Notes under the pieces: generated by a model
The model's input: the letters and a program-made list of their open reading frames with translations, nothing else
What the model was told of the DNA's origin: nothing
Database searches by the model: none
Shown: piece after piece, positions 1-6,884 of the stretch
Position numbering within the stretch: the first letter of the stretch is position 1
Layout of the letters: each line of letters opens with the position of its first letter
Program-made: the position numbers and the translations under genes
Origin: a virus
DNA: 52,541 bases
Strand: one strand, 5' to 3'
IMG/VR virus record: IMGVR_UViG_3300029258_002096
Location: 1 to 52,541 of that record

Positions 1-1
1 G

Positions 2-142
2 ATGCCAGAACTTCGTGGAATTGCTGATAAACTATCAAAAATGTTTAATGCACCTGATTATCCAAAACAAGGTGGGCCAGTAGAGGCTATAAAATTATTA
101 AATAGAGCACTTGATATTTTGGGGGAAGGCAGTTGCCGGTGA
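2..142 (+). CDS. Hypothetical protein, possibly the C-terminal part of a longer gene
   Basis: This reading frame starts at an ATG at base 2 and ends at TGA 140-142, giving at least 46 residues. It may continue upstream of the window edge, so it could be a C-terminal fragment. It is rich in charged residues with a helical C-terminus (around GPVEAIKLLNRALDIL). I do not recognise the family. The stop is followed at 146-170 by AAC and AATAACCGG, the same order of motifs that follows many other small ORFs of this window. Confidence 0.45.
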   Translation: MPELRGIADKLSKMFNAPDYPKQGGPVEAIKLLNRALDILGEGSCR

Positions 143-214
143 ACCTATTAATAACCGGTGAGGTACACAAGATCAAAAATAACAATAGTGTGTAATATGC
201 TAAAAAGGTGATTT

Positions 215-481
215 GTGGGCACAAAATTTGATAAAATCATGAAAGTCAGGATTAATGGGGATGACAAGAGACTTTTCCGTGAAGCTTCAATTCATATTTA
301 TGGTGATGAAAGTTTGAGTAGATTTATCAGAGATGCTGGATTTGCGTTTATTGAACTAAAAAATGGTTTTGTTGAGCGAGAATTAGATAAAGAATATTTC
401 CCAACAGGGAGACGATATTTGAGGTTTATTAAGCCATACAAAAAAGGGAAAAGACGGAGACATTGGGAAGGGCAAACATAA
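215..481 (+). CDS. Small ribbon-helix-helix-like DNA-binding protein
   Basis: 88 residues from a GTG start with an AAGGTG ribosome binding site five bases upstream; an alternative ATG is at 239. Around residues 9-45 the pattern of a short basic beta strand (MKVRIN) followed by a charged helix and ESLSRFIRDAGF resembles Arc/MobC-type ribbon-helix-helix proteins, which bind operators as dimers. The C-terminus is strongly basic (KPYKKGKRRRHW). It may be a transcriptional regulator. The stop TAA overlaps the next ATG by one base, so the two genes are probably translationally coupled. The family assignment is by pattern only. Confidence 0.6.
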   Translation: MGTKFDKIMKVRINGDDKRLFREASIHIYGDESLSRFIRDAGFAFIELKNGFVERELDKEYFPTGRRYLRFIKPYKKGKRRRHWEGQT

Positions 482-1224
482 TGAAAAAATATATTTGGTT
501 GATCGCTTTTATTTTGATTTCCTGCCAACCCGAAACGCCGGATACTCCGCCCGAGGAGCCGCCAGAGGAACCGTGTATCTGGGGAAGCCTAAGCTGTAAC
601 ATCATTGGGGATCCAACGAATGAGTTCAGCCTGAAAATGATCAATGAATTGAATTTGTCCGTTGATTCCATCGGCTTAGTATGTCTGGAAGGAAATTATC
701 CAGACCGGATCGATCAGGCTGTTTGGGGTGGCGAGCGGTTTTTTGGCAGAAACAACGACGGCGTGCGTGGGACACAATGGAGCCGACAGATCAATCTGGC
801 TCCGGGTGATAGCGTGCCGAACAATTACATTGAGTTGGATGGCACGGGCGAAGTGTTAATTTATGTTGTCATCAACACGTTGTATATTGAGCGAACTCTA
901 AGTGATACCGTCGTTTTCTGGGCCGAGCAGGATACCGCTCCACCCGACACCGTCGGTCTTGCATCGGCAGTGGTGAGTTGGGACCCAAACACGGAATCGG
1001 ATTTGGCGGGTTATCGGGTGTACTATGGATTGACGTCAGGCAAATATACGGTTTTTTTCGATGTCGGAGACGTCACCCATTTTCAAATCGACGGCTTCAG
1101 AAAAAACATAACTTACTACTTTGCCGTAACGGCCTACGACGAGAACGGGAACGAGAGTCCGTATTCAGTAGAAGTAGCGTGGCAATGGGGAGCAACTAAC
1201 GTAGAACTGAAAGGGTGGCTATGA
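481..1224 (+). CDS. Lipoprotein with a fibronectin type III domain
   Basis: The start is the ATG at 481, overlapping the previous stop. Residues 1-15 form a lipoprotein signal peptide (KK, hydrophobic run, lipobox L-I-S-C). A Pro/Glu-rich linker (TPPEEPPEEP) follows, then a mature region, and a C-terminal fibronectin type III domain (roughly residues 155-235: VVSWDPNTESDLAGYRVYYG, ITYYFAVTAYDENGNES). Such lipoproteins are anchored in a membrane and exposed to the periplasm or cell surface. In a phage this suggests a lysogenic-conversion or superinfection-exclusion gene rather than a virion part. Base composition is more GC-rich than its neighbours, hinting at separate acquisition. Confidence 0.75.
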   Translation: MKKYIWLIAFILISCQPETPDTPPEEPPEEPCIWGSLSCNIIGDPTNEFSLKMINELNLSVDSIGLVCLEGNYPDRIDQAVWGGERFFGRNNDGVRGTQWSRQINLAPGDSVPNNYIELDGTGEVLIYVVINTLYIERTLSDTVVFWAEQDTAPPDTVGLASAVVSWDPNTESDLAGYRVYYGLTSGKYTVFFDVGDVTHFQIDGFRKNITYYFAVTAYDENGNESPYSVEVAWQWGATNVELKGWL

Positions 1225-1394
1225 ACAAAATGTGTGACTTTCACAACCCCCAAAAACTTGGATATTTACAATGGCATTCATGGGCCGAAGAAATGATAAA
1301 GAAGGGTGAAAAACAAAAGTATTGCCCCAAGTGCAAAAGATGGTTTTTTGATTGTGAATTTGGGGAAGCCAACAGGCAAACACAACATTTATAA
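1221..1394 (+). CDS. Small Cys/His zinc-binding protein (57 aa)
   Basis: Starts at ATG 1221, overlapping the previous stop by ATGA, and ends at TAA 1392-1394. Potential metal ligands are CxxH near the N-terminus (MCDFH), a CPKC knuckle around residue 35 and a further Cys in FFDCEF. The spacing suits a zinc ribbon, but the function is unknown. It is one of about 20 short Cys-rich proteins in this genome. Confidence 0.6.
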   Translation: MNKMCDFHNPQKLGYLQWHSWAEEMIKKGEKQKYCPKCKRWFFDCEFGEANRQTQHL

Positions 1395-1403
1395 GGCAAA
1401 TCA

Positions 1404-1772
1404 ATGCTTAAATATACCAAACAAGAGGTCATGCAAGAATTTTGGGGCTATTATCAAAAATATGGACATTGGCCGCGATATATCCCACAGGATACATTAA
1501 GCACTACATTTGTTTTTAGGGGGATAAAACGTTTTGGTAAACTATCAAAAGCTATTCAAGCGACAGAGCGGTGGCGTAAAAGACTGGATAGAGAAAAATG
1601 GTCTATCCCATGTGGAAGACAGCCCGACGATTTCTGGAAAGGTTGTTCCGATAGTCGATGTCATGCGAGGTGGCGATGTGAAATATGGCAAGGTGAAAAA
1701 GCTGAATTGGAAAGATTTAGAAAGAGCTTGAATATTAGTAAAAAAAGTATTATATTGAATGAGATTTATTAG
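1404..1772 (+). CDS. Homing-endonuclease-associated-repeat-like protein, possibly frameshifted
   Basis: 122 residues. The N-terminal 50 residues (EVMQEFWGYYQKYGHWP, then FGKLSKAIQA) resemble the HNH-associated repeat (G.wP ... FGs...A). From about 1600 onward the protein composition looks less natural (several Cys, Trp and Arg in a row), while the +1 frame 1534-1731 gives a more plausible segment (KVVPIVDVMRGGDVKYG) ending in its own stop at 1731. A single-base indel near 1590-1640 may therefore have broken the gene. No nuclease motif is visible, so a catalytic role is unsupported. Confidence 0.5.
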   Translation: MLKYTKQEVMQEFWGYYQKYGHWPRYIPQDTLSTTFVFRGIKRFGKLSKAIQATERWRKRLDREKWSIPCGRQPDDFWKGCSDSRCHARWRCEIWQGEKAELERFRKSLNISKKSIILNEIY

Positions 1773-1789
1773 TTGAAAGGAGTGGGGTT

Positions 1790-1975
1790 ATGGAGAATGG
1801 TTATAAGTATGAAGATAAGGATGGAGATTTCTTAGAAGTGTATATTATTGGTGAGTTTATAGCATTTTGCATTAATGATGGTGATGAAATTTATGTTCCA
1901 CCTGAAGATGTTAGTAAAATTATTAAAAATATTGAAAATGTGGGCAGGGAGGTTGAAGAAAGAATCTCTAAATAA
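1790..1975 (+). CDS. Small acidic hypothetical protein
   Basis: 61 residues from ATG 1790 with an AAAGGAG ribosome binding site eight bases upstream. Acidic, probably a short beta sheet (DGDFLEVYIIGEFIAFCI) followed by a helix (VSKIIKNIENVGREVEERI). No family recognised. It is followed by the attC-like palindrome at 1983-2042. Confidence 0.65.
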   Translation: MENGYKYEDKDGDFLEVYIIGEFIAFCINDGDEIYVPPEDVSKIIKNIENVGREVEERISK

Positions 1976-1982
1976 GCCGTCC

Positions 1983-2042
1983 GCCCTAAATTTAGCATAA
2001 GCCGCGCGAAGGCATAGAAACAAATGCAAATATTTGTTATGT
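1983..2042. other. attC-like imperfect palindrome, weak example
   Basis: The left part (GCCCTAA, then AAATTTAGCATAAGC) pairs imperfectly with the right part (CAAATGCAAATATTT, then GTTATGT). The right outer box GTTATGT resembles the integron R' core GTTRRRY and is followed by GCCGAAACG, close to the tail GCGGCGAAACG of the site at 2338-2444. The left outer box lacks the usual AAC triplet, so this is the weakest of the full-length sites. Confidence 0.4.
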
Positions 2043-2062
2043 GCCGAAACGAAAGGGGTTTT

Positions 2063-2335
2063 ATGAAATTGAGAGAATACACAGATGAACAGATAGATAA
2101 ATATGGGAATGATTTTAACATAGATGTAATAAGAGAGGCTAATATAGATTTTAAAGAATGGTATGATCATAAAAAGTATCTTTGGAAAAAACCAACTAAA
2201 GATTTACCATGCCAAATATGTTATGAATGGCGGAGATTTCCAAAAGGACAAAGACATTTTGGGTATGCTTGGTGGAGAATTTGTAGTAAGGAATGTACGT
2301 GCTCCCACCATAAAGAAGAAGTGTGGATGGCATAG
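2063..2335 (+). CDS. Hypothetical protein with Cys-rich C-terminus
   Basis: Start chosen at ATG 2063 because GAAAGGGG lies just upstream; an upstream in-frame ATG at 2024 falls inside the preceding palindrome. 90 residues: a charged helical N-terminal half (LREYTDEQIDKYGNDF) and a C-terminal CxxC...CxxxCxC cluster with HH that could bind zinc. The function is not recognised. The stop TAG is two bases before the left box (ACATAAC) of the next attC-like site, so ORF plus palindrome form a cassette-like unit (about 2037-2438). Confidence 0.6.
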   Translation: MKLREYTDEQIDKYGNDFNIDVIREANIDFKEWYDHKKYLWKKPTKDLPCQICYEWRRFPKGQRHFGYAWWRICSKECTCSHHKEEVWMA

Positions 2336-2337
2336 GC

Positions 2338-2444
2338 ACATAACGTCTGTCATAATGTGCCGGTGGAGTTGTGAGGCTGAACCCGATTTCGGCGGATCTC
2401 TTCCTCGGTACAGGGCGGGGGTCACATTCATGACATTGTTATGC
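2338..2444. other. attC-like recombination site candidate
   Basis: The left outer box ACATAAC (2338-2344) is matched by the right outer box GTTATGC (2438-2444). The inner arms also pair: TGTCATAATGTG on the left against CACATTCATGACA on the right. The core is a GC-rich 60-base loop. This matches the attC order R''-L''-loop-L'-R', and GTTATGC is a typical R' box, as in Vibrio repeats. A covariance-model search would be decisive. Confidence 0.6.
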
Positions 2445-2478
2445 GGCGAAACGAAATTATAAAAAGGAGAAAATTGCA

Positions 2479-2736
2479 ATGTATGACTACAATGTTGAGA
2501 AAAAAAAGATATTTACGGATGAGGGACAACGTGAGTTTTTGAAAGTTAGAGATAAGGCAAGACAGCTTCTGGATGAGGGTGGGGCATTCATGATGTTTTC
2601 TGCGCTTACGGATATTTCCGGTGACACATCATGGACAATGATGGCTTATGTTGACAGGCTTGTTGAGCTTGGTGAAATACGTGAAATTACAAAACCTGGG
2701 GTTGCGGGGCAAGACCGAGTTTTTGTAGCCGCATAA
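2479..2736 (+). CDS. Small hypothetical protein, winged-helix-like
   Basis: 85 residues from ATG 2479 with AAGGAG upstream. Residues 20-75 read as helix, helix, recognition-like helix and hairpin (DKARQLLDEGG..., YVDRLVELGEIREI, then GQDRVFVAA), an outline of a winged-helix fold. That is an inference from pattern only. The stop TAA is the TAA within GCATAACG, the left box of a cassette-type half-site. Confidence 0.6.
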   Translation: MYDYNVEKKKIFTDEGQREFLKVRDKARQLLDEGGAFMMFSALTDISGDTSWTMMAYVDRLVELGEIREITKPGVAGQDRVFVAA

Positions 2737-2760
2737 CGTCAATGCTCTGCGGTGAAACGG
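2731..2760. other. Degenerate cassette-type half-site
   Basis: GCATAACGTC followed directly by AATGCTCTGCGGTGAAACGG. The second part resembles the right end of the 2338-2444 site (ATTGTTATGCGGCGAAACG) with the GTTAT core altered. It looks like a deletion derivative in which most of the palindrome has been lost. Confidence 0.4.
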
Positions 2761-2784
2761 CGGGGTAAGAGAAAGGATAAAAAA

Positions 2785-3147
2785 ATGGAATTTCCAGAAA
2801 TTGATAGAAAATCATGGTTTTATCAGAATTGCAAGCGTAATCGCAGGGTTGGTGCAAAGTGCTGTGATGTATGCCCTTTTAAGGAGGGTATTGAAGATCA
2901 GGAAAGCGGTGTTGGGCGGGTTTCATCCGTAGCAGCAACGGGTTATGCCGGGCCGGGCAGTGAGGAAGGGACGGGCTGGCGGCTTACTGACGAAGAAAAG
3001 CCGATGGAAGAAGGATACAAAATGTGTTCAAACGGAAAAGGATTGTTACCATTTTTCGCTATGTACAGGGACGGTAATTTTTATCTTGACATGGAATTTA
3101 CTATACCGAAATACTGGCAAGAATTACCTAAGCCGCCAGAGGCATAA
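2785..3147 (+). CDS. Cys-containing hypothetical protein with internal Gly/Ser-rich insert
   Basis: ATG 2785 is preferred because GAAAGGA precedes it by eight bases; an in-frame GTG lies at 2752. 120 residues: an N-terminal part with CCDVCPF (metal-ligand-like), a G+C-rich stretch coding for a Gly/Ser/Ala-rich linker (residues about 42-68, SGVGRVSSVAATGYAG), and a C-terminal aromatic part (FFAMYRDGNFYLDMEF). The linker bases are clearly more GC-rich than the rest. Function unknown. The stop TAA lies inside GCATAACG. Confidence 0.6.
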   Translation: MEFPEIDRKSWFYQNCKRNRRVGAKCCDVCPFKEGIEDQESGVGRVSSVAATGYAGPGSEEGTGWRLTDEEKPMEEGYKMCSNGKGLLPFFAMYRDGNFYLDMEFTIPKYWQELPKPPEA

Positions 3148-3180
3148 CGCTAATTATAACCGGCTTGAGGCCGGGAGGTA
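3141..3180. other. Cassette-type half-site with small hairpin
   Basis: GCATAACG, then ATAACCGGC, then a CCGGC-TTGAG-GCCGG hairpin leading directly into the ribosome binding site of the next gene. The left R'' and L'' boxes are present, but no GTT-type right box is visible, so this site would be incomplete if it is an attC. Confidence 0.4.
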
Positions 3181-3183
3181 AAA

Positions 3184-3519
3184 ATGGATTGGGAACAGAT
3201 AGTTCAAGAAATGCTTAGTTGTTATTCAAATAAAAAATATTGGTATAAACATTTAGTTGGAAGAAAATGGGATATTGTAAAAGTTGCAGAGCATTTGCAA
3301 AAAAAGTTTGGTGGGGCAAGTCCGGTTCATAATCAAGTTATGCCTGGCCGGGAAGATGCGGAGCGGAAGGGCAATCAGGGCGATATAATTGTCGGCAAGT
3401 ACAAACTTTGCGCTCATAATGCCGAAAACGGGCAAGTATGGCTTAAAGTGTGTAAGACTGGCGAAGGCGTTTTGCTCGGAGAGAAAGAAATTGAAGAATT
3501 ATATTTAAAACATTTTTAG
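3184..3519 (+). CDS. Hypothetical protein with internal polar insert
   Basis: 111 residues from ATG 3184 with GGGAGGT five bases upstream. The N-terminal half is helical and basic. Residues about 43-65 form a Gly/Pro/Asn/Glu linker (GASPVHNQVMPGREDAERKG) more GC-rich than its surroundings. The C-terminal half (IIVGKYKLCAHNAENGQVWL, then helix) looks like a small alpha/beta fold. No family recognised. The stop lies 11 bases before the attC-like site at 3531-3607. Confidence 0.6.
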   Translation: MDWEQIVQEMLSCYSNKKYWYKHLVGRKWDIVKVAEHLQKKFGGASPVHNQVMPGREDAERKGNQGDIIVGKYKLCAHNAENGQVWLKVCKTGEGVLLGEKEIEELYLKHF

Positions 3520-3530
3520 CCCTGATTGGG

Positions 3531-3607
3531 GCATAACGGCTTGCGTTTAACCGGCAGAGGCAAGGACGTGGGCAGGGTGGCTGTCCGTGTTCTAACGCTG
3601 GTTATAC
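3531..3607. other. attC-like recombination site candidate
   Basis: GCATAAC at 3531-3537 is matched by GTTATAC at 3601-3607. The inner arms pair as GCGTTTAACCGG on the left against CCGTGTTCTAACGC on the right, with mismatches and an extra base as expected of attC sites. 77 bases, within the known attC size range. Confidence 0.6.
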
Positions 3608-3646
3608 GGGTTTGCCCTTTACCCTAAAAATATAAAGGAATGAATT

Positions 3647-3958
3647 ATGTGTAAACATAAAAGACTTGAATTGCGGGGGCATATCAGACCCGAAAATTTA
3701 TCAAAAAATGATATGTGGATTTCGGATTTATCTTTGGTTTGCATGGATTGTGGAGCACATTTATTGTATACCCCTAACAACCTTAAAAATATTATTAATA
3801 TTCCACATCCAGATAAATCTAATTGCAAACACCCATCAAATGTATTATCCTATGATTTGTGTGGTTTCGGAAGATGGACGTGTCTACAATGTGGGGAAAG
3901 AGGTATTTCATCTCCAGCATCTAAATTGGAGATAAGAACCTCTTGCAAACACGTATAA
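3647..3958 (+). CDS. Cys/His-rich probable zinc-binding protein
   Basis: 103 residues from ATG 3647 with AAAGGA upstream. Two repeat-like units are visible, each with CKH at its start and CxxC later: MCKHKRL ... CMDCG, then NCKHPSN ... CLQCGERG, with a final CKHV. This spacing suits two zinc ribbons. The cellular role is unknown. The stop codon TAA is the TAA of GTATAACG, the left box of the next palindrome. Confidence 0.65.
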   Translation: MCKHKRLELRGHIRPENLSKNDMWISDLSLVCMDCGAHLLYTPNNLKNIINIPHPDKSNCKHPSNVLSYDLCGFGRWTCLQCGERGISSPASKLEIRTSCKHV

Positions 3959-4021
3959 CGGACTGGTAATAACCTGAAAAACCGCTACACTGAATTTTAG
4001 GTTATTATACAGACGTTTAAT
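3953..4021. other. attC-like recombination site candidate
   Basis: The left half GTATAAC + spacer + TAATAACCTGAAAA pairs with the right half TTTTAGGTTATTA + spacer + GTTTAAT. The inner arms are almost perfect over 13 bases. The right outer box GTTTAAT departs from GTTRRRY in one position. 69 bases. Confidence 0.55.
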
Positions 4022-4040
4022 TAATGGATGGGAATTCCAA

Positions 4041-4124
4041 TTGATATATGATAATATTGGAGATTATTGCAAGGAGGAAACTACCTTATTTAAGCTGTGC
4101 CCTTTTTGCGGGAAGCGTTTTTAA
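4041..4124 (+). pseudogene. Remnant of a zinc-ribbon protein
   Basis: The frame from TTG 4041 to TAA 4122-4124 encodes YC..., then LCPFCGKRF. This is the C-terminal half of the small phage zinc-ribbon type also seen at 6591-6884 (CPFCGNKI). No convincing start or ribosome binding site exists, and the frame is open upstream for a few codons only. It is probably the 3' end of a decayed gene between the last left-hand palindrome and the terminase operon. Confidence 0.35.
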
Positions 4125-4198
4125 TCAAAACGGTTGAAAATAGATAGGTTGTGGAAGTATGGAAATCCGTAAAACGAGAAGTAGTGGGGTGTAAGAAT

Positions 4199-4609
4199 AT
4201 GAAATATACTCAGGAAGTTGTTGATGCTATTGTAGCCAGCCTAAGAGAAGGCGTACCCATAAAAAAGGTATGCGATCTTGTGGATATTAGTGAGGAAACA
4301 TTTTATGCGTGGCAAAGAGAAAAACCTGAATTTTCTGAGGTTGTAAAAAAAGCGCGTGCTGATAAAATAAAAGATATTTTAAGCCATATACGTACAGCGG
4401 GTGTGGGTGAGACAAGGGTACAAGTTCAGTGCCCGGATTGCAAGGCTAAATTTGAAACAACAATCACTTTACCCACAAAGGCGTGGCAGGCATTAGCATG
4501 GATACTTGAACGAACGGAGAACGAGGACTTTGGACGTAGGTATCAAGTAGGCGGAGGCAAGGAACCCATTAAACATATTATAGAGTTTGTGGATGGAGAC
4601 GATACATAG
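4199..4609 (+). CDS. terS: Terminase small subunit
   Basis: 136 residues from ATG 4199; a GTG at 4151 would add 16 residues. The N-terminal 50 residues form a helix-turn-helix (VDAIVASLREGVPIKKVCDL, ISEETFYAWQREKPEFSEVV), as in phage small terminases that recognise packaging sites. A zinc-knuckle-like pair (CPDC) lies around residue 80. The 3' end overlaps the start of the large terminase, the usual order. It would load DNA on the motor for genome packaging. The identification rests on the HTH and the neighbouring gene. Confidence 0.8.
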   Translation: MKYTQEVVDAIVASLREGVPIKKVCDLVDISEETFYAWQREKPEFSEVVKKARADKIKDILSHIRTAGVGETRVQVQCPDCKAKFETTITLPTKAWQALAWILERTENEDFGRRYQVGGGKEPIKHIIEFVDGDDT

Positions 4610-5882
4610 GATAGTCATTCCTGGTTATACAAATCCCAAAACTGGAAAGAGACACGAAGAACAAAAGCGATTCGTTGAAAGTGCCACTAAAAGGAAAATC
4701 GTCAAAGCTGGAAGGCGTGGTGGCAAAACTATTGGGTGTGGGAAAATAGCATTACATGGGTTTAGAGATGGAAAGAGGGTATTATATGGAGCTCCTACAG
4801 TAGAACAGGTAGGGGCTTTTTGGCATTTCATTAATACGGTTTTAGAGCCTGTTATATCAGAGAAGATATTATTCAGGGACAAGAATTTACATATTATTGA
4901 AGTGCCAAATACGGATATTAGGATAAAGGCTAAAACGGCTTGGAATGCAGATACACTAAGGGGTGACTGGGCGGATATACTCATTCTTGACGAATTTCAA
5001 TTAATGAATGAAGACGCCTGGGAGATTGTTGGTGCTCCGATGCTTTTAGATAACAATGGTGATGCTGTTTTTATTTTTACCCCCCCAAGTTTTAGGATGA
5101 GGGGGGTTACTAAAGCCTTTGATCCCCGCCACGCTTCTAAAATGTTCAAAAAAGCACAGAAGGATACATCTGGTCGCTGGGAAGCATTTCATTTCACGAG
5201 TTACGCAAATCCATTTATTGACGAACGGGCCCTTGACGAAATTGCTATAGATATGACCCAACTTGCCTATAAGCAAGAAATCTTAGCCGAAGACATTGAT
5301 GACGTTCCCGGAGCCCTGTGGACACAAGCAATCATTGATAATACAAGAGTCAGTGAAGCACCAAGAATGAAAAGAATCGTTGTAGGTGTCGATCCCCAAG
5401 GAAAAAAGAAAGATTCATCGGAAACGGGTATTATTGTTGCTGGACTTGGGTATGATAATCATGGATACGTTTTGGCGGATTATTCTATTAATGCGAGACC
5501 GGAGGGGTGGGCTGAAAGCGTTACGCAAGCTTTTGAGGAAAACGAAGCAGACAGAGTTATCGCAGAAAAGAACTATGGTGGTGATATGGTCAAGAGTGTG
5601 ATTCAGTCAGCGGGGCCTAATTTACCCGTTAGATTGATAACAGCATCACGGGGCAAGACAATACGGGCCGAACCCATATCATTCCAATATGAAGAGGGAA
5701 ACGTACACCATGTTGGCATATTCCCAAAATTGGAAGATGAAATGTGTACCTATACACCCGGCAGCGGCTGGAGTCCCAATAGGATGGATGCCCTTGTTTG
5801 GGCGTTAAAGGAATTGTTACCCATAAAAGGCAGGGTATCTTCTTCTCCTGTCAAACTTGGTGAACCAAGACCCATAGATTAA
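4593..5882 (+). CDS. terL: Terminase large subunit (ATPase and nuclease)
   Basis: 429 residues from ATG 4593; a TTG two codons earlier would have no room for a ribosome binding site. Walker A is AGRRGGKT (residues 39-46) and Walker B is ILILDEF (129-135) with the catalytic Glu following Asp. The C-terminal RNase H-like nuclease begins at GVDPQGKKKDSSETG (about 265-280), with later acidic residues in the expected region (MDALVWALKEL near the end). It drives DNA into the prohead and cuts concatemers. It overlaps terS by 17 bases. The length is typical. Confidence 0.95.
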   Translation: METIHRIVIPGYTNPKTGKRHEEQKRFVESATKRKIVKAGRRGGKTIGCGKIALHGFRDGKRVLYGAPTVEQVGAFWHFINTVLEPVISEKILFRDKNLHIIEVPNTDIRIKAKTAWNADTLRGDWADILILDEFQLMNEDAWEIVGAPMLLDNNGDAVFIFTPPSFRMRGVTKAFDPRHASKMFKKAQKDTSGRWEAFHFTSYANPFIDERALDEIAIDMTQLAYKQEILAEDIDDVPGALWTQAIIDNTRVSEAPRMKRIVVGVDPQGKKKDSSETGIIVAGLGYDNHGYVLADYSINARPEGWAESVTQAFEENEADRVIAEKNYGGDMVKSVIQSAGPNLPVRLITASRGKTIRAEPISFQYEEGNVHHVGIFPKLEDEMCTYTPGSGWSPNRMDALVWALKELLPIKGRVSSSPVKLGEPRPID

Positions 5883-5919
5883 GAAGGGGGTTATTATAGA
5901 TACCAAATTAAATCAGGGG

Positions 5920-6141
5920 TTGTTAAACCTTGCACAACATATTACAAATATGTGCATAGAGGATTTGAGTGGAGATTCAAATAAATGGAATGTAGTCGGT
6001 GTTATTATTCCAGATGATACATTATTGGCAATTGTGAAATATGATAATGGGAAACAGGCAAGAATTACTGGATTGTGGGCATCTAAATTGAAGAGACTAA
6101 GTTGTGGGGATGGGGTTGATGATTCCGTCTCTGAAAAGTAG
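5920..6141 (+). CDS. Small hypothetical protein, start uncertain
   Basis: 73 residues if started at TTG 5920. The frame is open upstream, and the strong GAAGGGGG at 5883-5890 is better placed for a non-standard start at ATT 5893 or ATA 5896, which would add about eight residues. The protein has a helix (LAQHITNMCIEDL) followed by a beta-rich part (VVGVIIPDDTLLAIVKYDNG). Function unknown. It is downstream of terL in the same orientation. Confidence 0.5.
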   Translation: MLNLAQHITNMCIEDLSGDSNKWNVVGVIIPDDTLLAIVKYDNGKQARITGLWASKLKRLSCGDGVDDSVSEK

Positions 6142-6176
6142 CCGCCATAACAAATAGCTGAAGAAAGGAAAATGAC

Positions 6177-6374
6177 ATGACAGCAGGGGTAGAAAAGATT
6201 TGGGCTGTATATAAAAGATGTTGGCCGAATAGAATTGTGGCTTTATATAAGGACGAAGAAGCCGCATTAGAACATTCTAAAATCAGGAAAAATTACAAAA
6301 CAGAATGTTGGGCCGTATTTGAGAATTGTGACCAATCTATGGAATATTACATATGGAATATTAAAAATAGGTGA
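6177..6374 (+). CDS. Small hypothetical protein
   Basis: 65 residues from ATG 6177 with GAAAGGA upstream. Rich in Trp, Tyr and Lys; a beta-alpha-beta outline (IWAVYKRCWPNRIVALYKDE, EAALEHSKIRK, CWAVFENC) is plausible. No family recognised. Confidence 0.6.
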   Translation: MTAGVEKIWAVYKRCWPNRIVALYKDEEAALEHSKIRKNYKTECWAVFENCDQSMEYYIWNIKNR

Positions 6375-6414
6375 GGAAAAGTTTTTGATCTGGTTAAAAT
6401 AGTGAAAAGGGAAA

Positions 6415-6588
6415 ATGCGCGAAACAACCAAGGTGAGGCATGATGAAATCCGCCATGTGTTAGAGGGGCGGATAGAAACATTAAGGCAGCGTGGCGTACG
6501 TGATTACGTCCGGCGGGCTTGTGAGGATTTGTCCAAAGAGGTCGGCTATACAGCGAGGACATTAAGGGATTGGTACTATGAAATCTAA
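6415..6588 (+). CDS. Small helix-turn-helix protein (57 aa)
   Basis: ATG 6415 follows AAAAGG by five bases; stop TAA 6586-6588. The protein is highly basic and the C-terminal half (RRACEDLSKEVGYTARTLRD) has the outline of a helix-turn-helix. Its base composition is more GC-rich than its neighbours. It may be a regulator. The call is by pattern only. Confidence 0.55.
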   Translation: MRETTKVRHDEIRHVLEGRIETLRQRGVRDYVRRACEDLSKEVGYTARTLRDWYYEI

Positions 6589-6590
6589 TA

Positions 6591-6884
6591 ATGGAGCAAT
6601 GTTTGAAGATGAACAAATATAAAAAAATAAAAGAATGGATGTCTGAAACAAATAGCAGTAGCGGGTTAGTCAGTGGTGGGAATCAGGGAAAGGGTGGGCC
6701 ACAAAATGCGGGTGGGGTATGTAAATGGACATATCGAACACTTGGGGATTATGACCCATATCATACAACAAGTTGTGGAAATGATATAACATTACATCAG
6801 GGTTGTGAATGGGTTGAAACAGATTATAAATTCTGTCCTTTTTGTGGCAATAAAATTGTGGGGAAGCATTTTGTGTGTGGCTAA
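6591..6884 (+). CDS. Zinc-ribbon protein with Gly-rich linker
   Basis: 97 residues from ATG 6591; ATG 6609 is an alternative. After a short helix comes a Gly/Ser/Asn/Gln linker (residues about 20-42), then a zinc ribbon: VCKW, TTSCGND, GCEW, and the diagnostic CPFCGNKI. This is the common small phage protein type with TSCG and CPxCG pairs. Role unknown. The stop TAA is inside GGCTAACG, the left box of the next attC-like site. Confidence 0.65.
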   Translation: MEQCLKMNKYKKIKEWMSETNSSSGLVSGGNQGKGGPQNAGGVCKWTYRTLGDYDPYHTTSCGNDITLHQGCEWVETDYKFCPFCGNKIVGKHFVCG

